Below are positions 27,966 through 41,700 of a stretch of DNA of 64,000 bases, piece after piece. This DNA comes from Opisthorchis felineus (lineage: Eukaryota > Platyhelminthes > Trematoda > Opisthorchiida > Opisthorchiidae). How positions within the stretch are numbered: the stretch's first letter is position 1; each line of letters opens with the position of its first letter. The notes beneath the pieces are model-generated. The model ran no database searches. It was given only the letters and a program-made list of their open reading frames with translations, and was not told the origin of the DNA. Both the position numbers and the translations under genes were made by a program. The stretch lies in assembly GCA_004794785.1 (NCBI GenBank), contig SJOL01009489.1:751662-815661 (forward strand). The letters are read 5' to 3'.

Positions 27966-29402
27966 TGCAGGAGTTTAGAAGTCGAAGAGTGGATCAGAGG
28001 GAAACAACTGCTGTACTGTCATCGCCTGTGGATTTTCTAGCTTGGAAAGTGGACTGCGCTGTTTTCGATCAAATGCGAACAGAAAAATGGGAGTCTTCAG
28101 GTAAGAGAAATCTACATTTTGTCACCAAACCGGTAGAATCCTCATAACAACCCCGTAAAAATATCCGAAGGTTACAACATAGAAAAGAGGTGCCAATAAC
28201 CGTTTTGTTTTTGAGTACAGTACTCCCTCCACTGGTCTTCTCAATATAGATAGGTTCTCTCCTGGAAAACCATGTCCTAGGCCATATGCAGTAGGTCCAC
28301 AAAAATTTTGATGTCCAGTTCCGTTCTCGGTAGCTGTTATTACGGTTGAATCGGACTTTTTTGAACCTATGTGCCTGAGACATACTGCTATATCTGTGCA
28401 ATGGTCGTAGACTCACGTCAGACCCGAGTGTGTCTCTCTCAGAGGTGATAATTGTATGGAGGGAACTGCTAATATGGAAATCATGAATAAACAATTATAG
28501 CTAACGGGACTTAGATAAATATCTACCTAGCTGGAGTCTCTCCATTCTGTTTTCCATTATCATAGCTTACAATACTCATTACAGCGTGCAACGTTCGCAC
28601 AAATGGTAACAGAGTCTTAGTTAAAAGAGAGGCTTGGGTCATATAAGAGAGTAACGGCAACCATCTCACGGAACTGAGCCGATAATACGGAGCGTTCAAA
28701 GCAATATAGGGACCATCACGCAAAAAAACGATAGTACAGGTCTTCACAATACGTGTCCATCAACGGCAAAACATGACGCCCTAGGACACGATTAATATTC
28801 TCTCGGTTTCGTCGAAGGATTTCTGGGTAAAGCGGTTGAAAAACTGAAACATGTATGGGTGGATGCACAAAGTATTTTCCGTGAGTCACACAACTGGCCT
28901 GTTCGTTCGTCTTCTTAGCCAGAATTTCGAATAGGCTTTGAGCTCTATAGGCGAACGCTTTGAGACTAAGTCTGCTCTACTTGTGGTGTTGTTCGATATC
29001 AGTAGGGCTCTCTCCGGGGTCGAGTTTTCCAAATCGGCAGTTTTCACGGTAACTTGATGGAAAATCAACTTTCTCTACTGTCTTAGGTGGTGGTTTCTTT
29101 TCTTCCGATCGTGGAGGTTTCCATATACAATGTATCATAGTCCCACCAGCAGATCAGAAATAGCGGAAAAAAGACGAAGGTAAAAAATATTTACATTCGG
29201 ATTCAGTTTTAAACGTGAGTAGACAAATAACAACAACAGCAGTATTACTAAAAAAAGAAACAAAGAGACGAAATAAGAATAACGAACACTTCCTTTCAGA
29301 GAGGTTTGGTAAACAAACACTGGTATGTACATCTAAAAGTAATAGGATGTCTTGCTCAGGAAAAGGCTGTACAACCAAGGGTGGAATGTACACAGCATTT
29401 TA
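27966..29402. other. Intergenic DNA downstream of MED1, no gene recognised
   Basis: Includes the presumed MED1 3' UTR on the minus strand just below 29403. No canonical AATAAA was found close to the stop; gataaa overlaps the first bases after it. Confidence 0.4.
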
Positions 29403-29732
29403 TCACTGCTTTCCTGCCCCCCTCATTGGTCCACCATAGAGATTCACTCCACCAGGTGGTCCGAACAGAGGTCGAAGTGGCCGTTGCTGTGGGCCGGCTG
29501 TATGAAATGAATGGGGCATGGGTGGAGGAGGTGCAACGGAACTTGACGGGAAAGGGGGAGGGCCAGTCGTCGGGGCAGGTAGTGGGCCACCACCTTGGGA
29601 CATCATCCATGGTGCTCCAACCACCGGTTGGACGGAATCACCTTGTGATGTGGGCGGACAAGTACCGAATTCGAGTCCACCGCTGGATGGCCATACAGAA
29701 GGACCTTTAAACGTTGCGGTTTTCGGTCGATG
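29403..29732 (-). CDS. MED1: MED1 terminal exon o (Pro-rich C-terminus)
   Basis: Acceptor ctactttctattcatgcag; stop at 29403-29405. Encodes a Pro/Gly-rich tail with [27 protein letters not shown] and a basic end. Composition and open length on this strand support coding; overlapping frames on the plus strand are shadows. Membership in MED1 rests on phase continuity. Confidence 0.65.
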   Translation of the reverse strand, partial: HRPKTATFKGPSVWPSSGGLEFGTCPPTSQGDSVQPVVGAPWMMSQGGGPLPAPTTGPPPFPSSSVAPPPPMPHSFHTAGPQQRPLRPLFGPPGGVNLYGGPMRGAGKQ

Positions 29733-32700
29733 CTGCATGAATAGAAAGTAGAATCACACTAATCGGTAGAACTGGCTAAGTGAACACAAGAAAGGCGGTA
29801 AAATGATAGCTCACGCACTTTAATCGGTCAATACGCCGCCTGATTTCCTCTGAATTATGCTACTCCGAGCATAACTGTCACTAGTAACACAGTGGGAACG
29901 TGCTTAGCTACGTCTTCTCCACAATTATCTGAAAATGTCTATTTGTACCCTGAAAATAATATCAATTGAGACTACCAACAAGCTCGTCTGTTGTGTGCGT
30001 GAGACGTACACCAATTTCATGTTGCAGCTAGACAACCACGGGTCTGTGTTCATAGCGCTAGACCATTTAGACATCAACAAGACGGCAGATTGCCGTCCAC
30101 GGGGAGTTCATAAGGATTGCAACTCCTGGATTTTTAAGAGGTCCGGTCACAACAGAGGAACAGAACTGTCGAATTGAAGCCGCCCAACGAACCAACCAGA
30201 TACAAGGAAGTGAGATCACAACGCAACTCAGATTCCAAGCTGATCAACCAAATTACGCGGAAACCACATCGGAACCAACGAATCAGTTTAGAGTTATTAG
30301 GTACTGTTCAGAAACTATTTAAGCACGGACAGAAGAGGAAGAATTTGCCCACTCAACCTCGCATTTCGAAGTCACCATGATTAATGGTGAAACCTCAGCA
30401 ATCCAACTTCTAAACTTGGCGAACAGATCAACAACTAAGAAGCACTGTGTCCATCAGTTTTCCTCCACATAGTTAGATGGTCAGATGAGTGATAAGGTGA
30501 CGTGTAAAGTTGAGTTTGGTGTCGGACAGAATTCCTGGCCATTGGGGGAACTGCCAAAAACCCACAGTCGTAACTACCAAAAGCGGATTGTTGAAACATC
30601 GAGAAACTATCGCGCTGAGAGTTCTTTTTCAAGCCACAACCAAAATGAAAAGGAAAAAAGCTTCGGTTAACTGATGACAGGGATTAGGATCACGAAAGCA
30701 TTGATCACATCGACTGGGAAGGTTGACATGTCTCCCATTCTATTCAAGATCGAGCGATAACCCTCTGCAGGATTCCGCAAAGCAATCCTACTCTAGGGGG
30801 GACGTTGCATAGTCAGTCTACCTTAGCAAGTTTTGATGTTCAAACCTTGTTCCTATAGTCTTCTATTTGCCCACAACCTGATTCTTAACAAATGATTTTC
30901 TATTCAATGACCTCGTGTTGTTCATAGTTGTTCAGTTAAAAACGTACGGATTTGACACAAAACCAAAAATGACAGGCAATCTGATTGGTTGATGCTCTGG
31001 TTTACTCCTAGTCCGAGCGCAGATCCGCTTCTCAGAGTCCAAGTTGTAGGGATTCCGAAAAGCCACGTATAATTTCCCAGTTTAATGTAATGAACGCGCA
31101 AGCCAAGGACTTCGATATATCATATGCGAAGAAATGAATCATAATAATCGCTCAGCTGTAATACCCGATCTTTGTCTAGCTGCCATGCTATCCGAGGGAA
31201 GCACGAGGACTGAGATACTGCCAGGTGGCCCAAGCACAGACAGGAGCAGTCGAGATGCCGAGGTTGGGCTCGACCATGGACCTCCCGGTTAGTAAGCTCG
31301 AGCCGTAACCACTGAGCTGTCACGTGCTGTACGAGATATGTGAGGCTGAATCCTCATAACGTAAGTAAGCGGAGTATAAGCACATTCAAATACATCCCCA
31401 TTTCATATGGCTTCATCACCTCTGTGTAATACACCTTCCGGAAAGATAAAACAGATATCCAACTTGTGAGTGGCCTAACTTGCGGGAATAATATGACGCT
31501 TAGTCGCAGTTGACGGGGGAAGCTATTCTGGGCTGTTTTGGAATTGTCCTTATGACGGTCTCGATACCAGCCCCAATGTGGGAATCGAAATACGTCCTGC
31601 GTGGTGTGTATTGCTTAGGAGTTAACGCCACAAGGTGGATATCATTTAGGACATTCCAAGATTACGATAGTGTATAGTGTAGAATTCGAAATGATAACAA
31701 GAGGCCTCAAAATGAGAAAAAGTGTAGACTATATGGCAGACGCATCATGATGGGTATGCACATTGGTGTACGTTCAACAGCTGTTTTGCAAGGCCGCTAA
31801 TTACTACCCATGTATCTAGATACCTTCATGCGTTTATCCGATCGCCGTCTTACCCGTATCAAGATAAAATTCAGTAATAGAAGCATGCGCAATATGTGGA
31901 AAGAACGGAGCACATGTAGAACTCACCATAGCATGAGGATAACCACGAGTAGGCCGTCGAAGCCGCCCAGCAGTCGCAGAACGCATGTATCTGCGGGAGG
32001 GGAGGACGAGTCGTCTTACCAAGCTAACCAAAATGAACAATACAAACAATGGAAGCGAATACAGCAAAAAACGACTGCTTATTCAGTATCCTCCCTAAAA
32101 TCAGGATGTGTTTAGGTGTTCCCGACATTTGCCGGTGATGGGACATATCCGGCATATACACTGATACTCCCCATACGAGGTGAGCAAATGACAAAGGTAA
32201 AGAGCTTTTAGAATGAACGAATAACCCATTATGTACTCCATATTTCGAACGTGGAATCTGTCTGAGGGCGTCTTTGAACAAACAAGTGGACCGGAACAAT
32301 TCACGTTATCTCCATTTCTTCTTGTACCGGAATCACATGGAGCATATGCGATTTCCAGTTAACGGGGAACATGTAGCTTATCGGGTCTCCCCTGAATAAG
32401 ACTAAGGTCTAGTGCATCCCTACGCATAATCGACCATAATTTGCATGCCCGTTAGACGTCTACCAGACAGGAGAATTCCCCCAAGCTCCATTAACCTTAA
32501 TTTTCCCTCACTACTAATAACTACATCAGTAACGGGAGTTATGCTGACTGCAAGTGAAAGGAGAGACCAATCCCAAGAGAGCTGTCCTGCTGGGTTCCCT
32601 CTTGTCGCACAGGGCACTTTCGTTTGTATCGGTGTTGCAAAATGAAGTACATGGATCAGACAAGTTGCGTCCTCATGGGTCTATCTTGATCGAAGCTGCA

Positions 32701-35700
32701 GAGAATCCGGACGGGATGAATCCATGGTTTAGGAGCTGAAGTTTCTTTTAAGTGTTCATGCTTGGTGTGAAAAAACGCTATCGGACGAAAAAATCTTTTC
32801 AGTTTAGCTGTGAAAGTTGATACAGGTACTGTTTGACACAGACGATAATTTCAAACAAGTCCGATTTCAGCTGATGCGATGATCTGTTTGGGACGAAATC
32901 ATACACCAGAGACCTAGGGACAAGATAAAAGCAGGAGGAACTCGATTGTCTCAACCGAGTAGGTCATCACCATCATAAGGATATCAAAGTAAAAAAGCAA
33001 GGACTGACTAAATGAACGTGTGGCGCACGACTTGATTCATGCTGACGAAAACTCATCATCAACAGAATCGACTCCAAGCGGGTAACATTACGCGACCTCA
33101 TAGGACCTTTGGTTCGACTCCCTAACCGGTGACTAGACAAGTTAAGCGAGACCACGAAATTATGGTAAGAACTGGTAAGTCGCTTATTGGGAATAGGTAC
33201 AGGAAATTTCCAAAGCGAATAGTACAAAAAATGCACCAAGATCGGATTGAGAGGGTATGTAGCGATGTGGTGTTGTCGTACGGATGGTGAACAATATTTG
33301 GCAGCCACTGTTTCGCAGATCACATCCAAGAGTTCAGCTTAACGAACACCAATCCCCTTTAAGATCACAAAAGGTACACCACTAAACTCAAACGAAGGCA
33401 CAGTACAAATCAGTGTTAAGAGATGCGCGAATACGCGAACGGCAATGAACTTTCAGCGTTTCAGTTCCCAACCAAACAGGTTTCGGTTGCCACATACCCA
33501 TGCCTCAGTGGGATAAATTCTACCAAAAGGTTTGTGGACACTACTCACCCCTCCGGACCGACATGAGATATTGGACCGACCGAGCCCAACGAGGGACGAG
33601 GAAATCGACTGCCTATTGGGTTGCCAGCAGTCTTCCTGGATATCAGTGGCCCGCCGTGTCGGTCGGAGGTTTTCGCCCGAGAATGTGAAGCATGCAGACG
33701 TTGAGTGCCATTCGGAGAAGAGATCGGAATGATCTTGCTCGTTGTTGTCGAAGTAGGAGCGGAGGTTGACGGAGCGGTTGTACAGGACTCAGCAGGTGAT
33801 GCTGGGGTATCTGTTTGCGCCTTGATTACCTGCAACCAAAGAACAGAAAGCAACACAGTGAAACAGATGATAACCATAAGAAAGTAATGTAATACAGGAG
33901 TTTCTTGAACAGTGGTACACGCTCTGGCAAAACAGTGGTCGTCAGGCCGAGTGCATCGACCAGAAAGCAACAGAGATAAACTAATAATTACTCGAAAGTG
34001 AATATGGCAACAGTGGATCACTTCGTGTATATAATACGGCAGGTTTTCCTGACGGGAGTGTGCCAGACAACTACCGAACTGGCCATTGCCAACTGATCTC
34101 GGGGTCCCCTGGATCAACACCGTTAATTAAACCTTCGGTAGAATACTGGCTTGCTTTCCTCTATTACATGACCTTGCCCCCACGCAGCTGTTCATCTATG
34201 TTCACGGGCATCCACCCTCCTACTTATTCATATCACGTGAGCCATCAAAGTCACGAGATGTTGTCAATGAATGCAGTAAATTTAGGGCTTCCTCCATGAA
34301 TCCGAATTGGCTTCCAGTGCTCAGCTATTTGTTCATCCATACTCTTCAAAGCTGCATTGATCTGTAGTGAGCTCGAGACAGCTCGGTGGTTAAGGCGCCA
34401 ACTTACCGAGCGAAAGGTCTGTGGTTCGAACCCAACTGCTCCCGGCAGTATCCCAGCCCTCGTTCCTCCTTCGGGATAATATGAAAGCTAGGCACCGAAC
34501 AGGTGCTACAGCTGAACGATTGTTATTTGTTATTTTTGGTCCGCATTACAAAGTCTTCTTCAATCAGTGGATAAACGTGGAACCAATCAGACTTTTTACA
34601 GCAGCGTTTCCCAAACCATAATCTCTTATTGTAAAAGCCACATATTCACCCACTCCCAAAGCTTTTGGTCAATCCATTGTACGATTAAACTTGTCATTGT
34701 CTCAGGTTCTGATCCCTCTTGACGGGAAACACAGAAACGAGACCCTGTTAAGTAGTGTTAATTTGTGAGTCGTCCGACCTCAGTATATTGTCCATAACAC
34801 GCAGTTTAATTCACCAACCAGATCCTTCGACGTGGTGTCGAGGCTAACTACCCCGGTTAACAGAATCACATGGTGCTGTTGTTCCAAATGTCCAAAGATA
34901 AAGTGTCACAGGCCCAGAGTGGATACTAGTTGAGTGGCCACATCACAACCAGTGGTTTGTTGAATGGATACAGCTGTTATGGATCGTACCAAAAATGTCG
35001 AACCCAATCACGTGGTGTTTGGTGTTGAACCCTCGGACCGGTATATACCGTTCACCAGTTACCAGAGGAGTGTCAAATCTTCCGTAAACGTGTCTATTGT
35101 ATGGTTCGAGATGGCTCACTGGTTAGGGAGCATCTCGACTTCCCCTGTCTACACTTGGGCAACCCGGCAGTATCCCATCCCAGCTTCCTTCGGGTGGCAT
35201 GGCAGTTAGGCACGGAAAAGTTGCTACAGCTGAATGATTTTTTTCTGCTGCATGGTAAAACGGTTGCAATTAGCATTTCATTCCGCTAAAAGGGGCATAA
35301 CTGAAGATTCTGGAAGCTGGAGTGCACAAACCCGGATTGCATCATTTTTCGGGTAACCCTAAGTGGAAGAATAGAGGAGAACGCAAATATTCCCTCTCCA
35401 CTGAAAACTGTGGGAATTAGGCAAATAATGGGATTGATGGGACAATCTACCCTGAGTGAAATGGAGTAGCGTCTTATTCTCAGGTTCCATGAAAATTCGT
35501 CCAATCAAAAAGCTACCGTTCCGGTAGAATGATGCAAGAGAACACATCCGGCCTCTGGTGTGATTCGCCAAGAATGCACACAGACCATCAGCAAACGATA
35601 GGCACCTTCAGTTAAGCTGAAAGTTTGTTCAAGCACTTGAGGCGGCAACTGGTTGTTTGCGTCATCTTTTTGTTGAAGGCCTGCTGCTGTCTTCTAACAC

Positions 35701-38700
35701 CATGCAAGCCCAACCAAAGGCTTTTACCTTGGTGTGGTGGTCGAGCTTGAGTTCTGAAATGAACCTGCGGGCTACACCGGCTGGAACTTCGACAGTGTCA
35801 CCCATGCGACCTATATGAATGCCAAAGTCGGTCGTCTGATCTCCTTGGAATCATATCTGGGCGGTTAGTACTTCGAACAACAACACAACCCCTGGAGACA
35901 ATGCATGCGGATGAATGGAATGTAAACCCGGTCAAAAGAAATAGAGGACGAAAGAGCCTTATTAAACCATGAAAAGGTACCAGAACTGGGCAGTTTGTAT
36001 CCAGTCCTCTTCAAAGAAGGCGGGAGTCTATGGTTACTCACCTGACAAAACTTACTGGTGCCATAAAGAGTGAAGAGAAAATACCCGTGGAATGAGATAG
36101 GTCAGTAGTTATCCCTACCATCAAAAGGGGTAGGCGGATGCTGTGTGAAAACCACCGTGGCATCGAAGGTGCTCTCTGGTCTCATAATTCGGAGATTGGG
36201 TGAACACAGAGATCGGCAGATCTCTGAAAACGATGTTGGGTTCCGTCCTGTAAGACAATGCATCAACCGATTCCGAAACAGCGACACTACTCCCAGTAAC
36301 CAACAGTGATAGTCTTTCTTGACTTCCAAGCTGTCTTTGACCCTGTCATCGGGCACTATGACAGTATGTAGTAAAGGTGTCGCCATAAATTCCTGGCCTT
36401 CAAAGTACCGTACGCGACCCCCGAGGACGAGTGAGGACTTCCAGTGAGATCTCACCTGAGATCACCACATCCATTGGTGTCAAGCAGGGTTGTCCTCTTC
36501 CACTTTTCTTCTCCAACTTCGTCATTGATAAGATTATGGAACACTCACTCCCAGCCTATAATGCTCGTGGGCTCGATATGCTCCCAGAGCATTCGCTCAC
36601 AGATATCGAGTACACAGACCACACGGCTGCTCTGGGACCGGATGCCATCTCAATGCAGACGACATTAAGTATTCTAAATAATTCTGCCTCACGGTTTGGT
36701 ATGCGCTTCACGCCTGAAAAGTGTAGAGTGCTGTTGTAAGACGGGGTGGGTTCGAATCCGAACCTCATGATGGCGGATGAGCTGATTGAAGCAGTAGACA
36801 ACTTTGTCTAACTCAGTCCCAATGGCCAAGCTAAAGATGGTTTTTTCCAGCCGGATCGGAAAGACCAAAGCAGTCTTTGTTAGCCTGCATCACCTATGGC
36901 GCAGGCACCACATTAGCTTATCTGTCAAGGGTTCAGGTTATAATAACGCGGTGTGCTCTACTTTGTTGAGTCAGAAACCTGACTGCTGAGGACTTTGACC
37001 ACCAGTACCTTTGGTTCAGTAATGCTGAAGTACGTTTTCGGGAAAAATAACGTACAAGATAAGTGAGCTGATCACACTCCATAGGTTGCGTTTGCTTGGT
37101 CACGTGCTCTGAATGTCAGTTGACCGAATTCCTCGGAGTGCTTTTTTCGCACAGCCATGTGGAGGATGAAAACCAACCAGAGGAGGTGAAGGAATGACTT
37201 GCCAACGAGGGATGAAAGCCACTAACAGCAAACACAGCTGGTCTGGTCATTGCTTTTTCTCTGGATGAGGATCCCGAGTCGGAACACATCAATGGTTAGA
37301 GTCAGCGATAGACAGCCATCTGCTCAAAGGTGCGCATGTATCAAACTATTGCTTTCAATGCGTAGCTTCCCTTCTCAGTCTGCCCAATGAAAAGTCAACT
37401 GTCGCCTATGGATTCACGTGTCAATTATATCAGCTACCGCCTCTAATGCGTAGGTATCCATCCCTGTCTACCCAGAGCATCGGCGAAGGAAACTGTGACA
37501 GCTATAACTGCTGCACACAATGTGTGAGGTTTTACAGCTGATAATGATAATGATGAGGTCAGTCAAAATGTGTTTTAAGAAACGGCTCCAACATGTACTT
37601 CTATGGATGGTTTCAGCTTTCCCAGTATCCTGTTTAACCATACTTGCCTAATTAGTTGCAAGGGAGCTCAAAGAACAGTAATTGTAGCCACTAGCGTTAT
37701 CGAGCGTGACCTTGCTCTTCTGATCAGTGGTGGATACTAAGCTCAGACACAGAAACACTGGTTTGATCCACTGGTAAGTTGGGTCGACAGATGTTTCGAA
37801 TGAATAGGCTTCTAAGTGAACCTAGTCTTGCCCAAATCTTCAGGTCTCTACACGTCTTTCATGCTCACCCGTTTATTGAAACCCACTGCTTTACCACCCA
37901 GCTCGACATTTCCAGATGTGTGGAAATTTGACATCTCAATTCATCTGGTTCCTGTAAGTCGGTAGTCTGTTATATCGATTTCCACGCAGGTTGGTGCCCC
38001 ACATCTGACCGTTTTGGGTATTTCGACGGCTGTGTAATGTGGTTGAGTGCGATGATCGCAGACCTATCTGTACTGTTCAGAAACGAGGATTTCTGTACAC
38101 CTGGATTCACGTGTAGTGTTGCTTGGGAGATGAAATAATTCAGTACTGATGACTCATTTCCAATATACATCGTACTGCGTTGCTGGTTTTGGAATAACAT
38201 GGCCTCAAATCGACAAAGGACAATCAGGTAGCACGCTAATAACGCGCATAATAACCTGAGTAAGAGGGACCGATCAAAACACATGTTGGAACTTTCTTGA
38301 TATACACTATGAACTGTAACCGAAAAGTTCACATCGTCCGGTGCGATGTGAACTGGTCAGTTACAGGAAACAGTCAAGCAGCGGGCTCATATCCACACAC
38401 GAACGCTCAACAATGGTGGCGGCATGTGTGCGTTCTCCCGTGAACAGTCACTTTTGCCAACTAACCTCGGACGAGCAATTCAATTCAGCTGAAGCGTTTT
38501 TCAGTCGAAAAGTAAACTCTGTCTGGTATTGACTATTAGGCGTAGAATGCTCAAAAGCACCGAACGGCGGTCTGCATGCGCAAACCACGACATACTGATG
38601 GTTACAGTGATGAACTCAGTGAACTAAAACGAAGTAGACCTAGACAGCTTGAGATAGCCTAGTGGTTAGGGCGCGAACTTACTAACCGGAAGGTCCGTGG

Positions 38701-41700
38701 TTCGAACCCAACCCCGGCATCTCGACTGCTACTGTCTACGCTTGGGAAACTGGCAGTATCTCAGCCCTGGTGGTTCCCCCAGTTAGCACGACAGTCAGTG
38801 TGCTATAGCTGAAAGAAAGACCTAGACAGCACCGACAGAGACCACTTGTCTTCCGGGGGACAATGTCACACCCGGCATATTGTACAAAACAAGGTCTATT
38901 TGTAAGTGGTAATATTGTCCCTGTACCCCACTTTATGGAAAGTGAAACACTAGGAAAGCAGGAGAAAAGGATAGTGGAAGGAGAACCATGTAGGCAGCAG
39001 AATCGTGTATCCCAACTTTTCCTATTCTATGAGTGCAAATTTGACCTTAAACGAGGCGGACTTTCGCAAAGGTTCGGCCATACGCTGAGCTATGCATGTC
39101 TGTCCACGCATCTGTTTAAAAATAAGAGCGAAACACATACAGGTCAGGTGTCACTCACCACATACTGTCCAGTCGGTCGCGATCCACTGAGGTTTACATC
39201 ACGCTCCCCAACCGACACGTCTTCATCAGACTCCAGCCCAGCAGACTCTGATTTTAGATGACGCCCGTCCGATAACTCAGCTATGCGGCCCTGTTCTTGC
39301 CTCTCACCATCTGTGACAAATTTAGGACTGCTTGCTGACAAGTTATCTTGGTCTGCCCCTTGAGGCAGTGAAGCAGTACTTACAGAAACGCGGTTGGTGA
39401 AGACTGGATCAGTCGTGGCGCTTGAATTCGGAGTTCTGAGATATGCAGAACGATCAAGGATAGGAAGACGTATAAAACATAGGTTGGTGGTAGAAACGAA
39501 AGTGCGAGCAACCGCAATAAGCAAGTTTTTGTTATGAAATTTTGGTTTACTTGTGATCAGAGTGAACTAAGGATAAGGGTAGAAAACGTCACAACCGATA
39601 ACTGAGAGCAAGCGGAAAAAGTGTGAGGGAGACACCACAGTGCGACACAGACGTTACAAACCGGGTCCACCGGTCAAAACACTGAACACAACTAGAGCTA
39701 AGGGAATTGAATCTCTACTTGGAGATTTGAGGCCAACGCCACATATCTAATCACACACACACACACACACAGAGCTGTTGTTATTGACACACGAGCGCGC
39801 ACACACGCACACACTTACTCTATAGAGAATTTCTCAAAGATGTTATCACCGCGTGGGTCCTGTGGCGTGTCCCGTTCGTTGGAAGCACCAATGATTTCTA
39901 GTGGACCAATGGGAGAGTTGGATTGCTCACTTTCGGTAACGGCCAGAAGCTCGTTGTTTGTCTCCAGCTTGCATACACCGGAAATGCGAGATGACGGCGT
40001 GACGGAACTGTTGTTGCCAGTTGTGGACTTGGCTCGTAACTTGTCCACGATGTCGCTGATGCTTTTTACAGATTGTCGCCTGTTCTGTTGTTGCTGGTGT
40101 TGGCCAAACGGATTCAAAACACTTCCAGAACCAGACGTAGTGAAAACCATTTTTGACGGCGTTGAGTTGCTCTGTTGAGTGGTCACGGGAGATGCTTGAA
40201 TTGGAGAGCCAGGTTGACTGGTTGTGATGCTGGTCAGCGTAGTGATGAAAGAACAACTAGAGGTGGCGGTCGTTGAGGAACAGGGTTCAGTTATTGCGGA
40301 ATCAGTAGAATGATTCAAAGTTCCTTTACTGTTTGAGTTAGAGTCAAATGGTGGGACAGTGGATGGGAGTCGATCATCACTGAGGATCGGAGGCGGCAAG
40401 GCACCGCCAGCAGTAGTGGACTTTTTCTTTGGGATCTTGTAACCTTTGATAATCCCTCCGGAGGCATGACTGGAAGCGGGCACGGAAGTTGAAACAGGGA
40501 GAAATGGAGAAGCGGTTTGAGTTCGTTTCAGACCACCGTGAGTGCTGGCTCCACCACGCACACCCAAATGTGAAGAACGAGCAACTTTGGCGCTAACGGG
40601 AATAGAGTGGGTGCTACCAGAAGTGAGACTGCTTATTGTCATGGTGTTCGTGAACTCTGATTCAGAACCCGATTGTGGTAGTGAATATGAAGTGGGGAGA
40701 AAAGATTTGGAAGATTCTGTGCTTTTTTTGCGTTTGTACTCACCGGGATGGGCCAAAGACGAAGAAGGAATAGAGGCAACTGGACGCTTGACTGCAACGC
40801 TATCCTCCGGTACAGCTGGTGATGCTGCATGAACAGGCTTCTTTTTTTGCACACCGGTTTGGGTTTGAAGGCCCTTGATCGGAGTCGTCATCGTAAGACC
40901 AGATGAGGAGGATGTGCCACTAACCTTGAGAACCTGTGGAGGGGTTTCTCCCTCGCGGATCATTCGTTCTAACTTGCGGGCTTTCTGTTCCTCCATACTG
41001 GAACCAGAACCATCACCGGAGCTTGAAAAGCTCAAAGAACCAAGAGGGGTTGTGGGAGGGAGCGGTTTGAACCTATCTGCACCATGAGCGGCGCGTCGCT
41101 TCCGTTCTTTCTTCACTATCAGCGTAGCATGACTCAGACTGGTAGAGCATTTGCTAGACTTTGTTAAACCAGCTGAAGTTGACCCGTCAGCGTCAGACAC
41201 ATTGCCAGGTCCCCCAGAGTTTTGTAACATTTGAAGTACGTAAGAGGAAGGTTTTCCATCAACGGAACGCCGTTTTCGTTTTTTGACAGGTTGTCCAGAG
41301 GCTGTCAACTTTACCCTACCTTCTGTCGCAGCAGGTTGTGCAGTGGTCGAATCTTGTTTGACGATGCACGACGTCGCCACGGCCGATTTACCAGCCGGTC
41401 GCTGAGGAGGTAAAGTTTTTATAGATATTTTTAAGCTAGTTTTGCGCTCCACAGTGCGTTCAAAAGCCGGCAACCCTGCGTTTGCACTAACCTGAGCACA
41501 GGGAGGTCCTGGGGCACCTACTAATGAACTACCAGAGGCTGAATAGCTGGCACCGGAAGATGAAGAGATTTTTGTGGCAGAGGCTCCCATAGTCGACCCG
41601 GAAAAGGACGATACAGAGCTCGAGCTGCTCAACTCAAACATTGAACTAGCGGTGTCATCGAAATCGTAGACTGATTTACCACTGGACACGACGGAAGAGG

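Noticed and set aside
29306..29751. Plus-strand open frames, Gly-rich
   Set aside because: Antisense shadows of the Pro-rich terminal exon; the minus strand has the acceptor and phase continuity.
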